From positions 901,001-965,000 of the forward strand of contig NZ_LS483397.1 of the NCBI RefSeq assembly GCF_900475595.1: 64,000 nucleotides of DNA, read 5' to 3'. The notes under the pieces are model-generated. The model did no database searches, had not been told where the DNA came from, and saw only the letters and a list, made by a program, of their open reading frames with translations. Positions 1-8,211 of the stretch are shown piece by piece. How positions within the stretch are numbered: the first letter of the stretch is position 1; every line of letters starts with the position of its first letter. A program made the translations under genes and the position numbers. The stretch comes from Streptococcus uberis. GTDB lineage: Bacteria > Bacillota > Bacilli > Lactobacillales > Streptococcaceae.

Positions 1-315
1 ACTAAAGGCCGAGGCGGTAAAGGGATTAAAACAGCCAATATCACAGCTAAAAACGGTCCAATAGCAGGACTTGTGACAGTATCTGGACAAGAAGATATCA
101 TGATTATCACTAATAAAGGGGTTATCATTAGAACTCATATTTCTGATGTGTCACAAACTGGACGGGCCACACTTGGTGTTAAGGTCATGAGATTGGACCA
201 AGATGCGAAAATTGTAACCTTCGCTTTGGTTAATCCTGAGGAGGATGAGCCAGAATTAGCAGAAGAACAGAAGGTTAAATTAGATTCACCTTCTGAAGAA
301 ATGAATGAGGAGTGA
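1..315 (+). CDS. gyrA: DNA gyrase subunit A, C-terminal fragment (5' truncated by window)
   Basis: The frame is open from base 1 and ends at a TGA at 313-315, giving the last 104 residues. GyrA is the breakage-reunion subunit of DNA gyrase, which introduces negative supercoils; the C-terminal domain wraps DNA. Visible are a GyrA-box-like stretch (TKGRGGKG at the start), the blade-type repeat ITNKGVIIRTHISDVSQTGR and an acidic tail (EEDEPELAEEQ), all typical of the C-terminal beta-pinwheel. The internal GTG at 73 is not a start. srtA begins 2 bases after the stop, and its ribosome-binding site lies inside the gyrA end, the usual streptococcal arrangement. Confidence 0.95.
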   Translation, partial: TKGRGGKGIKTANITAKNGPIAGLVTVSGQEDIMIITNKGVIIRTHISDVSQTGRATLGVKVMRLDQDAKIVTFALVNPEEDEPELAEEQKVKLDSPSEEMNEE

Positions 316-317
316 AG

Positions 318-1064
318 ATGAAAAAGTTTTTACAAAATATTAAAGGGAATTTGCGTTCTCGCAACCTCATAGCTATCATATTATTAATTATTGGTTTAGG
401 ACTTATGTTCAACAAAACAATTAGAAACTCAATGATTGCTTGGAATTCAAATAAATACCAAGTACAACATGTTTCTAAAAAAACCATAAAACAGAATGAA
501 AAATCTAAAGGGAATTTTAATTTTGATTCTGTTAAACCAATTTCTACTGATTCAGTATTACAAGCCCAAATGGCCTCACAAAAGTTACCTGTAATAGGTG
601 GTATTGCAATACCAGATATTGGTATTAATTTACCGATATTTAAGGGAGTGGGTAATACAGAATTAATTTATGGTGCTGGAACTATGAAAGAGAATCAAGT
701 TATGGGTGGAGAAAATAATTATGCTCTAGCAAGTCACCATATCTTTGGAATAGCTGGTTCTTCAAAAATGTTGTTTTCTCCTCTAGAGAAAGCAAAAAAA
801 GGGATGAAAATCCTTGTTACTGATAAGGAGAATATTTTTCAATATGATATTGTTTCAATTGAAACAGTAACCCCTGAGCGAATTGATGTCATTGAAGATA
901 CTTTAGGAAAAAGTGAAATTACCTTAGTCACTTGTACAGATGCAGAAGCAACTGAACGAATCGTAGTTAAAGGTGAACTAAAAAAAGGAATGGCATATAA
1001 AGATGCTCCTGATTCAGTCATGAATGCTTTTAATCATTCTTATAATCAAGTTGCAGTTGAATAA
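318..1064 (+). CDS. srtA: Sortase A, class A housekeeping transpeptidase
   Basis: Cell-surface cysteine transpeptidase that cleaves LPXTG proteins between Thr and Gly and links them to lipid II. One N-terminal membrane segment (about residues 16-32) is followed by an extracellular sortase beta-barrel. The catalytic triad is visible: His in ASHHIFG (140/141), Cys206 in TLVTCTD and Arg214 in ERIVVKG. ATG at 318 is chosen over an in-frame GTG at 312 because GAGGAG (307-312) is well spaced from it. Its 248 residues match class A enzymes. A substrate, the LPPTG protein at 12481, is in this window. Translation is probably coupled to gyrA. Confidence 0.96.
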   Translation: MKKFLQNIKGNLRSRNLIAIILLIIGLGLMFNKTIRNSMIAWNSNKYQVQHVSKKTIKQNEKSKGNFNFDSVKPISTDSVLQAQMASQKLPVIGGIAIPDIGINLPIFKGVGNTELIYGAGTMKENQVMGGENNYALASHHIFGIAGSSKMLFSPLEKAKKGMKILVTDKENIFQYDIVSIETVTPERIDVIEDTLGKSEITLVTCTDAEATERIVVKGELKKGMAYKDAPDSVMNAFNHSYNQVAVE

Positions 1065-1068
1065 TGAA

Positions 1069-1101
1069 TTAGAAGCTATGACATTTCGTCTTAGCTTCTA
1101 A
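1069..1101 (+). terminator. Hairpin after srtA, weak terminator
   Basis: Perfect 9-bp arms TTAGAAGCT / AGCTTCTAA lie directly after the srtA stop. The following tract (AAACATTT) is a poor U-run, so termination may be inefficient or the hairpin may mainly protect the 3' end. Confidence 0.5.
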
Positions 1102-1140
1102 AACATTTAAATAAAATTTTCATAAAATATAGGAGTGCAA

Positions 1141-1554
1141 ATGAAATTAGAAGCAGTCCACCATGTGGCCATTATCGTATCAGATTATGAAAAATCCAAA
1201 GATTTTTATGTTAATCAACTTGGATTTGAGGTTATCCGAGAAAACCACCGTCCAGAACGACATGATTATAAATTAGATTTAAAATGTGGGGACATTGAAT
1301 TAGAGATTTTTGGTAATTCAAAAAAAGATCCTCATTATCAAGCTCCTCCAAAACGTGTGGGTCGTCCTGAATGTGATCGCGAAGCTTGTGGCTTAAGACA
1401 TCTTGCTTTTTATGTTACCAATATCGAAGGCTATGTTGACGAATTAAAGGAAAAAGGAATTCCAGTTGAAGAAATCCGTTATGATGATTATACCGGGGAA
1501 AAGATGACCTTCTTTTTTGACCCGGATGGTCTACCTTTAGAATTACATGAATAA
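1141..1554 (+). CDS. VOC (glyoxalase/bleomycin-resistance) family protein
   Basis: A single-gene unit of 137 residues with two beta-alpha-beta-beta-beta modules of the vicinal oxygen chelate fold. Metal-ligand-like positions are present in the expected order: His in HHVAI, Glu in IELEIFG, His in LRHLAF and Glu in LPLELHE, so a metal-dependent lyase or dioxygenase-type activity is plausible. It most resembles the YaeR/GloA2-like branch, whose substrate is unsettled. ATG at 1141 has AGGAG at 1131-1135; the GTG at 1135 overlaps that site and is not preferred. It lies between two terminators and is probably transcribed alone. Confidence 0.85.
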   Translation: MKLEAVHHVAIIVSDYEKSKDFYVNQLGFEVIRENHRPERHDYKLDLKCGDIELEIFGNSKKDPHYQAPPKRVGRPECDREACGLRHLAFYVTNIEGYVDELKEKGIPVEEIRYDDYTGEKMTFFFDPDGLPLELHE

Positions 1555-1561
1555 GACACAG

Positions 1562-1586
1562 ACCAGGATAACTCCTGGTTTTTCTC
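1562..1586 (+). terminator. Rho-independent terminator after the VOC gene
   Basis: ACCAGGA / TCCTGGT stem with TAAC loop followed by a T-run (GGTTTTTCT), 8 bases after the stop codon. Confidence 0.85.
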
Positions 1587-1734
1587 TTATGTTTGACCTA
1601 TCTGTCATCACTTGCTTGAAGTTTTTTAAGCGTTATTTAAAGGAGAACATGCTATAATGAGGTCATTGGATTTATGAAAAACGAAGTTATCATTGACTGT
1701 TATGGGTAATGACTAGAATTCAAAGGAGATACTC

Positions 1735-2688
1735 ATGTTTAAAAAGAAATTAATGCTTACAGGTCTTATCCTCTTTTCTGGAATGACCGTTTCAACGGCA
1801 TCTGCAGCAAGTAATGATGTTCAGTCTGTCATCAATGAAGCCTATGTTCAACCTGATTATGTGCTTGGCTATTCCTTAAGTGAAGAACAAAGAAATCAAA
1901 CTCTTTCCCTGTTGAATTATAATCAAGGCAGTGACACTCAAATCAAAACCTTAAATACAAGTGCCTATGCGAAAATCATGAATGTGGCGGATGATCCAAG
2001 CATCCAATTGTACTCATCAGTCAAAATTGAGAAATTAGGTGCTAAGGAAGTCTTGAAGGTTTCAATTGTGACACCTGAAAATATTACCAAAGTTACAGAG
2101 GACATGTATCGAAATGCTGCGGTAACCTTAGGCATTGAACATGCCAACATTAGTGTAGCTTCGCCTATAAAAGTGACGGGAGAATCGGCTTTAGCGGGAA
2201 TTTACTATTCTCTTGAAGAAAATGGGGCAACTGTTCCTCAAGAAAATAAAGACCTGGCACAAGAAGAATTATCAACCTTATCTGGTATTAATGAAGCCAA
2301 TGCAGGTAAAGAAGGTTATGATGCTGATAAGCTAAATGTTGCTTTAACAGATATTAAGAAAGCTGTCGCAGAAGGCGGAAAAAACCTCACAAAAGAAGAT
2401 GTTCAAAAAATTGTAAACGAGACATTGGACAGATATGGGATAAAAGATGCCATGTCATCGGATCAGATTAATCTGATTGTCAATTTTGCTGTAAATTTGT
2501 CAAATAGTGGTGTTATTAGCAACACCAACTTTACCAATACCCTACAATCCTTAAAAGATTCTATTGTATCTAAATCAGGTTCTACTTTTAAAGATATCAA
2601 TCTCAATTTTGATTCCACAAAGGCTATTGAAACGGGTAAAAGCATTTGGCAACAAATCGTAGAATTTTTTAGAAATTTAATAGGATAA
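1735..2688 (+). CDS. Secreted DUF1002 protein
   Basis: A 317-residue exported protein of the DUF1002 (YpuA-like, COG4086) family of unknown function. It has a classic signal peptide: KKK, then LMLTGLILFSGMTVSTAS, with cleavage likely after ASAA near residue 25. The mature part is rich in short helices, including the family-typical NLTKEDVQKIVNETLDRYGI region, and ends with an amphipathic Trp/Phe-rich segment (IWQQIVEFFRNLIG). It starts at an ATG with AAAGGAG 8 bases upstream. It is monocistronic, flanked by terminators. No catalytic motif is recognised. Family assignment is fairly firm; function is unknown. Confidence 0.85.
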   Translation: MFKKKLMLTGLILFSGMTVSTASAASNDVQSVINEAYVQPDYVLGYSLSEEQRNQTLSLLNYNQGSDTQIKTLNTSAYAKIMNVADDPSIQLYSSVKIEKLGAKEVLKVSIVTPENITKVTEDMYRNAAVTLGIEHANISVASPIKVTGESALAGIYYSLEENGATVPQENKDLAQEELSTLSGINEANAGKEGYDADKLNVALTDIKKAVAEGGKNLTKEDVQKIVNETLDRYGIKDAMSSDQINLIVNFAVNLSNSGVISNTNFTNTLQSLKDSIVSKSGSTFKDINLNFDSTKAIETGKSIWQQIVEFFRNLIG

Positions 2689-2694
2689 ACAATG

Positions 2695-2722
2695 AAAGAT
2701 GACATATTGTCATCTTTTTTTG
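2695..2722 (+). terminator. Terminator after DUF1002 gene
   Basis: Perfect 10-bp arms AAAGATGACA / TGTCATCTTT with a 3-base loop, followed by a run of seven T. Confidence 0.9.
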
Positions 2723-2804
2723 ATGAATAAAAGATTTTTTAGTCGATTTCGATAGTGAAATGAAGATTTTTTCTTATTTAAAACACATTTTTCTCATTTT
2801 CTTC

Positions 2805-2846
2805 TTGACAAAAGGATTTTTCAAGCTTATACTTAACTGGTTAAGT
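2805..2846 (+). promoter_or_regulatory. lmb promoter overlapped by AdcR-type zinc operator
   Basis: TTGACA (2805-2810), a 17-base spacer and TATACT (2828-2833) form a near-consensus promoter. A perfect 16-bp palindrome, ACTTAACTGGTTAAGT (2831-2846), starts on the -10 element; its core TTAACTGGTTAA matches the known streptococcal AdcR site TTAACYRGTTAA. Repression by Zn-AdcR and induction under zinc starvation of lmb-htpA are inferred. Confidence 0.9.
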
Positions 2847-2870
2847 TAATAGAAGAGAAAGGAGATTAAT

Positions 2871-3800
2871 GTGAAACGAAAATTTCTATCGTTCATACTT
2901 GTTTTAACTTTTTTTCTACCATTTCTTGTTGGACTTTCTGCCTGTCAAAAACAGCATGCCAAAAAAGGAGATGGTTTACATATTGTTACTAGTTTTTATC
3001 CCATCTATGCTATGACAAAATATATTTCGGGGGATTTAAATGATGTTAAGATGATTCGAACGCATTCTGGTATTCATGCTTTTGAGCCTTCTCCAAATGA
3101 CATCGCAGCTATCTATCATTCGGATCTTTTTATTTATCATTCCCATACCTTAGAAGCTTGGGCAGGTAGTTTAGATGCAAGTAGTCACCACTCAAAGGTC
3201 ACCATTTTTGAAGCTTCTCAATCATTACCCTTGGATAGAGTTCAGGGGTTAGAAGATATGGAGGTCGGAAAAGGTATTGATCCAGCTACTTTATATGATC
3301 CTCATACCTGGTCAGATCCAATCCTAGCGGCTAAGGAAGCAAAAGCAATTGCAGACAAACTTTCTCAGTTAGATAGTAAACATAAAGAGGATTATCAAGC
3401 AAGAGCAAAATTATTTATCAAAGAAGCTAAGGCTATTACGGAAAACTATCGTGAAAAATTTAATAAGCTTAAAAATAGGACATTTGTGACACAACACACA
3501 GCCTTTTCTTATCTTGCTAAACGTTTTGGCCTTGAACAGTTAGGTATTTCAGGAATTTCACCTGAACAAGAACCAACAGCAAGACAATTGAAGGAGATTC
3601 GAGATTTCATCAAGTCTTATAAAATTAAGACGGTCTTTGTTGAAAAAAATGTTTCTCAAAAAATGGCAAAAACAGTTGCTAAGTCGACAGGAGCACAACT
3701 AAAAATGTTAAGTCCCTTAGAAGCAGATCCTGAGAATAACAAATCGTATTTGGAAAATGTTGCGGAAAATCTTGAGATTTTATATCAAGAATTAAAATAA
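2871..3800 (+). CDS. lmb: Zinc-binding lipoprotein Lmb/AdcAII, metal ABC-type solute-binding protein
   Basis: Surface lipoprotein of the cluster A-I metal-binding (ZnuA/PsaA) family that captures Zn2+ for the Adc ABC transporter; in other streptococci the orthologue also binds laminin. A lipobox (VGLSAC, Cys25) follows the signal peptide. Zn-ligand candidates are His in IHAFEPSP, His in YHSHTLEAW, His in VTQHTAFSYL and a C-terminal acidic residue. The 309-residue length fits. The start is a GTG, because the overlapping ATG at 2869 reads straight into TGA; AAGGAG lies upstream. htpA follows after 12 bases and is co-transcribed. The AdcR site in the promoter supports the zinc role. Confidence 0.93.
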   Translation: MKRKFLSFILVLTFFLPFLVGLSACQKQHAKKGDGLHIVTSFYPIYAMTKYISGDLNDVKMIRTHSGIHAFEPSPNDIAAIYHSDLFIYHSHTLEAWAGSLDASSHHSKVTIFEASQSLPLDRVQGLEDMEVGKGIDPATLYDPHTWSDPILAAKEAKAIADKLSQLDSKHKEDYQARAKLFIKEAKAITENYREKFNKLKNRTFVTQHTAFSYLAKRFGLEQLGISGISPEQEPTARQLKEIRDFIKSYKIKTVFVEKNVSQKMAKTVAKSTGAQLKMLSPLEADPENNKSYLENVAENLEILYQELK

Positions 3801-3812
3801 TAGGAGGATATC

Positions 3813-6257
3813 ATGAAACATAAAAAACTTATTGGTACTGGTACAGTTCTAGCTCTTCTTTTCAGTGCTTGTGGATACCAATTAGGTCAATACAATGCCA
3901 ATAAAAACCATGAAAATAGCATTTCATATATTAGTGAAAATCAAAAAACGAAAGTAAAAAAAGATGCTTCTGACAAATCGCCGGATGCCATTAGTCAGGA
4001 AGAAGGAATCTCTGCTGAACAAATTGTTATCAAAATTACAGATAAGGGGTATGTTACATCTCACGGGGACCATTATCATTATTATAATGGAAAAGTGCCT
4101 TATAATGCCTTAATCAGCGAAGAATTGATTATGAAGGACCCAAATTATGTCTTTGATCAATCTCATGTTATCAACGAAGTTAAAGACGGCTATATCATTA
4201 AAGTAGATGGTCGTTATTACTTATATCTCAAAGAAGGTAGCAAGCGAGAAAATGTCAGAACAAAAGAACAAATTGCAGAGCAAGCAGCAAAAGGTGCAAA
4301 GGAAGCTCAGGAAAAAGGCTTAACAAAAGGCAAGGCTTCTTTACATTCTGGACATGGTTCTGCGAATACCCAAGCAATAAAAGCAGCTAAACAAGAGGGT
4401 CGTTATACAACTGACGACGGTTACATTTTCAGTCCATCGGACGTGATTGAGGATACAGGGGATGCATATATTGTTCCACACGGAAATCATTTCCATTATA
4501 TTCCTAAAGCAGACTTATCTCCAAGTGAACTTGCTGCCGCACAAGCTTTTTGGGCAGCAAAATCTGGTCAAGGTTCAACGAAACCGTCATTACCAGTAGC
4601 AAATCCGATGCCTATAAATGTTGGTGGTTCAGGTTCCCATGGGCAAAATGGTGGTAATGGTAATCATCCCAATACACCAATTTATTATCCACCAGCTATC
4701 AATCATCCAGTTCCGGCACCACATCATCCAAATCCAATTACACCTGTTGAACCAAAAAATCCTGATAAGAACAATTCATCAACAGTTATGACATATCAAG
4801 AATTGTTGCAAAAACTTTATCAACAGCCTGAAAATAAACGTCATAAGGAAGAAGACGGTCTTATTTTTGATCCTAATCAAGTCACTAAGTTAACCAGTCG
4901 TGGCTATGTTATTCCTCATGGTAATCATTGGCATGTTGTTCCAGAGGATCAACTATCACCATTAGAAATTTACTTAGCAAGAATGCATTTATCTGGTCAA
5001 AATCACGTTGAAAAAGCTCTTGCGGACCAACTTTTAGGTTTAAATGGCAATCAGACACCTAAACCAATTGATCCAAAACCAATTCAGCCTGATAAAAACG
5101 ATAAGAAAAAATTGGATTTATTAGATGGTTCGATTAAGAAAACGAAACAAGGATTAGATGGTAAACCATATAGTACTGATGATGGCTATGTCTTCTCAAT
5201 AGATTCTATAACCTCTTATGATGATGAAGGAGTTATTGCTGATCATGAGGGCCATGAACACTATATTCCATTTAGTGAATTAGAAGATAGTGAATTAAAA
5301 CAAATCCAAGATGCCATTAATGCTAAAGATAGTGACATTGTAAAAGTGGATGAAACAAAATATAGTAAAGCAGAAATTGATAAAAAACTTCAATACTTAG
5401 CTTTACAAAATAATGTTCCGGTAGAAAAACTTAAAGTTACTGGAAATAAAGTCATTATTCCTCATGGTAATCATACCCATACTGCTGAATTAAAAGATAT
5501 TCCAACAAATCTATTACCTAGTCAGTTTGAAGATCAAGAGGAGTATGAAACATTGATTATGCAATTAAAGATGGGGAAAGCTAAGAAAGATTATCAAACA
5601 AGCGATATTATGCGTTCTGGTTCAGAGATAATCATTTATCTAAAAGATGGTACAACAAAACGTGTTCCTTTAAATGACATAAAACTCCCTCTGGATTATC
5701 AAGAAGTAGACTTTTCTAAACTTGTAGCGGAAGTTGATCCTAATGATGAGAAATTAGACTATATTGCTAAACAGTATAAGGTTCCGAGAACGCGCTTTAT
5801 GATTTTAGGTGACATTGTAGTTGTACCAGATAAACCATCAGTTTCTCTTAAATTAGTGAACGTCAATGATCCAATTATCTATACTTTAAATAAAGATTAC
5901 AAACCGACACCAGTCAAAGAAGAAGAAACAGTTCCTAATAATGAGACAGAAAAAGATACAGAACCTGTAGAAGATAATACGGATGCATCTGAAATACCAG
6001 AAACTCCTGTAGATTCCGAAGATAAGGAAGAAGAAGTTGAAGAAGTTGAAGAAGATGACCCTTATGAAATCAAATTACAAAATCTTGCAAAACTATACGG
6101 TCTCACTAAAGCTGATTTTCAGCAACGTATCATTCAACTGTCATTTAAATATGGCGTCAGCTTAGAACAAATTACTTTTGGACAACAGTTGACATTTGTT
6201 TCAAATGGAAAAACAGTAACTTATGATATTGTTGGAAATAAAGAAATTTCTTCATAA
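3813..6257 (+). CDS. htpA: Histidine-triad surface lipoprotein, Pht/HtpA family
   Basis: An 814-residue streptococcal histidine-triad protein that stores or hands zinc to the Lmb/AdcAII lipoprotein and can bind complement factors in related species. The lipobox is LFSAC (Cys20). Five HxxHxH motifs are visible: HGDHYH (about residue 84), HGNHFH (222), HGNHWH (367), HEGHEH (477) and HGNHTH (550). A Pro/Asn/His-rich linker follows the second triad (residues about 250-310), and an acidic EEEVEEVEEDD segment precedes a C-terminal helical domain. AGGAGG is well placed before the ATG. It is co-transcribed with lmb behind the AdcR-type site. Confidence 0.94.
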   Translation: MKHKKLIGTGTVLALLFSACGYQLGQYNANKNHENSISYISENQKTKVKKDASDKSPDAISQEEGISAEQIVIKITDKGYVTSHGDHYHYYNGKVPYNALISEELIMKDPNYVFDQSHVINEVKDGYIIKVDGRYYLYLKEGSKRENVRTKEQIAEQAAKGAKEAQEKGLTKGKASLHSGHGSANTQAIKAAKQEGRYTTDDGYIFSPSDVIEDTGDAYIVPHGNHFHYIPKADLSPSELAAAQAFWAAKSGQGSTKPSLPVANPMPINVGGSGSHGQNGGNGNHPNTPIYYPPAINHPVPAPHHPNPITPVEPKNPDKNNSSTVMTYQELLQKLYQQPENKRHKEEDGLIFDPNQVTKLTSRGYVIPHGNHWHVVPEDQLSPLEIYLARMHLSGQNHVEKALADQLLGLNGNQTPKPIDPKPIQPDKNDKKKLDLLDGSIKKTKQGLDGKPYSTDDGYVFSIDSITSYDDEGVIADHEGHEHYIPFSELEDSELKQIQDAINAKDSDIVKVDETKYSKAEIDKKLQYLALQNNVPVEKLKVTGNKVIIPHGNHTHTAELKDIPTNLLPSQFEDQEEYETLIMQLKMGKAKKDYQTSDIMRSGSEIIIYLKDGTTKRVPLNDIKLPLDYQEVDFSKLVAEVDPNDEKLDYIAKQYKVPRTRFMILGDIVVVPDKPSVSLKLVNVNDPIIYTLNKDYKPTPVKEEETVPNNETEKDTEPVEDNTDASEIPETPVDSEDKEEEVEEVEEDDPYEIKLQNLAKLYGLTKADFQQRIIQLSFKYGVSLEQITFGQQLTFVSNGKTVTYDIVGNKEISS

Positions 6258-6261
6258 ATCA

Positions 6262-6288
6262 AAAAACCACCTGAAGGTGGTTTTTTTG
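6262..6288. terminator. Bidirectional terminator between htpA and DUF554 gene
   Basis: A-run, CCACC / GGTGG stem with TGAA loop, then a T-run; it serves the convergent genes on both strands. Confidence 0.88.
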
Positions 6289-6291
6289 TCC

Positions 6292-7014
6292 TTAAAGATA
6301 AGCGACTAGTACGGCGAATAAAAGCGCAGGTAGCATGTTGGCCACTCGAATTTTTTTGCCCCAGATAAGATTTAAGCCGACGCAGAAAATGAGGATTGAA
6401 CCAATCATCGAGATATTTGCTAGGGCTGTAACTGTCATTAAAGGTTCTACCAATTTCGCAAATAAGGTAATGGTACCTTGTATCAGTAAAACAGGAATAG
6501 CTGAGAAGGCTGCGCCTTTCCCTAAAGATGTGGTTAAGACGATTACAATAATAAAATCTAATATGCTTTTCGTCAAAAGAATAGAAGGATTTCCAGACAT
6601 ACCATCCTGTATTGGACCGATGATAGCCATTGCTCCAATACAAACGGTGAGTGTAGCTGTTACGAAGGCAACCACAAAACTATTATCCTTTTGACTACCT
6701 GTTTTACGCTTCAACCAATGTCCCAGATCATCAAATTTATCTTCGATATTTAGTAATTCTCCTAAAAATGCTCCTAAGGCTAAGCAGGCTACAACCAGTA
6801 ATGTATGACCATTCGTTAAGGAATCGTTGGAAAGTTTTAGCATGCCAGACATGGCACCTGAAATACCAATAAAAAGAACACTGACACCAGAAGCCATGGT
6901 TAAACTATTTTGATGTCTTTCTGTTAAATGATGTCCAAAAAGACTACCAATAATTCCTGCTAAAATAATAGCTAAGGTATCAACTACCGTTCCAAAACCA
7001 AAGAAATAAGTCAT
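6292..7014 (-). CDS. DUF554 integral membrane protein
   Basis: A 240-residue, very hydrophobic protein with about seven membrane segments, matching the DUF554 (YdfK-like) family, whose transport or sensing role is unknown. Family features include the Gly-rich FGTVVDTLAIILAGIIGSLFG start and the central GAFLGELLNIEDKFDDLGHWLKRK loop. The ATG at 7014 is preceded by GGAGG and a rather long 11-base gap; a longer 254-residue reading from 7056 would start upstream of the predicted transcription start and is rejected. It is monocistronic with its own promoter (7048-7075). Confidence 0.85.
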   Translation of the reverse strand: MTYFFGFGTVVDTLAIILAGIIGSLFGHHLTERHQNSLTMASGVSVLFIGISGAMSGMLKLSNDSLTNGHTLLVVACLALGAFLGELLNIEDKFDDLGHWLKRKTGSQKDNSFVVAFVTATLTVCIGAMAIIGPIQDGMSGNPSILLTKSILDFIIVIVLTTSLGKGAAFSAIPVLLIQGTITLFAKLVEPLMTVTALANISMIGSILIFCVGLNLIWGKKIRVANMLPALLFAVLVAYL

Positions 7015-7047
7015 GATTGTAAGCACCTCCAAAATGCATCTATGGCT

Positions 7048-7075
7048 ATTATACATCAGAAGATAAGGATGTCAA
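7048..7075 (-). promoter_or_regulatory. Promoter of the DUF554 gene
   Basis: On the - strand TTGACA (7075-7070), a 16-base spacer and TATAAT (7053-7048) give a consensus sigma-70-type promoter. Predicted transcription start is near 7041, leaving a leader of about 27 bases. Confidence 0.8.
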
Positions 7076-7180
7076 CAAAAAATCTAATAATAATAATATC
7101 ATTAAAAATATAGACTATTCAAAATCGTTTAAAGAGTAGGATAAAGCCTATCATTTAGGCAATTCAAATCATTCAAAAAT

Positions 7181-7204
7181 TATCATTATTTTCTCATAAT
7201 GATA
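7181..7204. repeat. Operator-like inverted repeat in the 368-bp DUF554-GntR gap
   Basis: Perfect 9-bp arms TATCATTAT and ATAATGATA separated by TTTCTC, with no U-run, so it is not a terminator. It is about 125 bp upstream of the GntR gene's -10. Apart from this palindrome and the two flanking promoters I see nothing else in 7080-7320. Confidence 0.5.
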
Positions 7205-7326
7205 CATTAACCATAGCGTTGCTCATCAATAAAGCCTTTAAAATGTGAAATCATACAAAAATAACATAATGTCTTTCAGAGATTGAAATTTATTCAGAAA
7301 GAGAAAAAAGAAAAGTGTCACATTAT

Positions 7327-7350
7327 GCTATAATTAGTCTAGGTAACCTA
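7327..7350 (+). promoter_or_regulatory. Extended -10 promoter with operator for the GntR gene
   Basis: TGCTATAAT ends at 7334 (TATAAT at 7329-7334, no clear -35). Just downstream is the inverted repeat TAGGTAACCTA (7340-7350; 5-bp arms, one central base), placed so that a bound dimer would block initiation. Autoregulation by the GntR protein is inferred. Confidence 0.6.
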
Positions 7351-7382
7351 ATGCTGGTATTTGAAAGATAAGGAGTGTCATT

Positions 7383-8096
7383 GTGAACCCATTTGAGATA
7401 ATTGCAGAAGATATCCGTTGCAAAATTTTGAGTGAAGTATACAAGCAGGATCAAATGATTCCTGATCAGTTTCAGCTCTCAAAAGAATACCATGTTAGTC
7501 GTATGACCATTCAAAAGGCTATCAATTTGCTTAAAATTGAAGGGTTTTTATATTCAAAAAGAGGTAAAGGAACTTTTGTTTCATTCCCTGTTTTGCAGCA
7601 AGATAAATATGGTTCTGATGTTGGTAAAATTGTAGGGACTTCAAGTTATTTTTCCAATCAAGGAAAAATGTCCAGTAAAGTGATTTCCTTTGAAGCGAGA
7701 TTTCCAGAGCAAGAAGAGATGAATAAATTAAAATTACGATCTAATCAAGCTGTTTTTGACATTATTAGACTACGGTATTTGAATCAGGAACCTTTTCATC
7801 TAGAGTATTCCATATATCCAATTGATATTATTCCAAATATTACGGATACTGTTTTAGACAATTCCATTTACCAATATATTATAGAAGATTTAAAGCTTGA
7901 AATTGGATCGGCTATACGACAAATCAGAGCAGATAAACCAGATCAGTTTGATCATGATTATTTGGAATGTCAGACAAATGACCCTGTTTTGGAAATCGAA
8001 CAAGTTGTCTTTTTAAAAGATGGTAGACCCTTTGAATATTCACAAACAAGAGCAAGGTATGATAAAGCAACTGTCAATTACATTGATTTTAGATAA
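7383..8096 (+). CDS. GntR/HutC-family transcriptional regulator of the beta-glucoside PTS locus
   Basis: A 237-residue two-domain repressor: N-terminal winged helix (residues about 4-70; SKEYHVSRMTIQKAINLLKIEGFLYSKRGKGTFV) and C-terminal UTRA ligand-binding domain (about 90-235), which in this family binds a phosphosugar. The start is GTG at 7383 with AAGGAG 8 bases upstream. It lies immediately upstream of, and in the same direction as, a phospho-beta-glucosidase and PTS genes, so it probably senses a phosphorylated beta-glucoside or related disaccharide. The effector and operator are inferred only. Confidence 0.88.
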   Translation: MNPFEIIAEDIRCKILSEVYKQDQMIPDQFQLSKEYHVSRMTIQKAINLLKIEGFLYSKRGKGTFVSFPVLQQDKYGSDVGKIVGTSSYFSNQGKMSSKVISFEARFPEQEEMNKLKLRSNQAVFDIIRLRYLNQEPFHLEYSIYPIDIIPNITDTVLDNSIYQYIIEDLKLEIGSAIRQIRADKPDQFDHDYLECQTNDPVLEIEQVVFLKDGRPFEYSQTRARYDKATVNYIDFR

Positions 8097-8106
8097 GTAA
8101 TAGTTT

Positions 8107-8128
8107 ATGTAAAGGACCGCCTTTACAT
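8107..8128 (+). promoter_or_regulatory. Stem-loop between GntR gene and bgl, without U-run
   Basis: Perfect 9-bp stem ATGTAAAGG / CCTTTACAT with ACCG loop, followed within 5 bases by a second, terminator-like hairpin. It could be a processing or stabilising element, or part of the termination signal of the GntR transcript. Confidence 0.5.
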
Positions 8129-8132
8129 GAAA

Positions 8133-8166
8133 AAGAAGTGACCTATGCAAAGGGCACTTCTTTTTA
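8133..8166 (+). terminator. Terminator between GntR gene and bgl
   Basis: AAGAAGTG / CACTTCTT arms around a 14-base loop, then TTTTTT. It separates the regulator from the bgl-PTS operon, which probably has its own catabolite-controlled promoter. Confidence 0.65.
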
Positions 8167-8177
8167 TATACTGATAT

Positions 8178-8191
8178 TGAAAACGATTACA
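8178..8191 (+). promoter_or_regulatory. cre site (CcpA) upstream of bgl
   Basis: TGAAAACGATTACA matches the catabolite-responsive element consensus TGWAANCGNTNWCA at every defined position and lies 20 bases before the bgl start codon. CcpA repression of the operon by preferred sugars is inferred. Confidence 0.85.
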
Positions 8192-8211
8192 AAAATAAAA
8201 AGGAGAAAAAA

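Noticed and set aside
6221-6694. ORFs antisense or out of frame to the DUF554 gene and htpA end
   Set aside because: They are shadows: no start signals and odd composition, overlapping well-supported genes.
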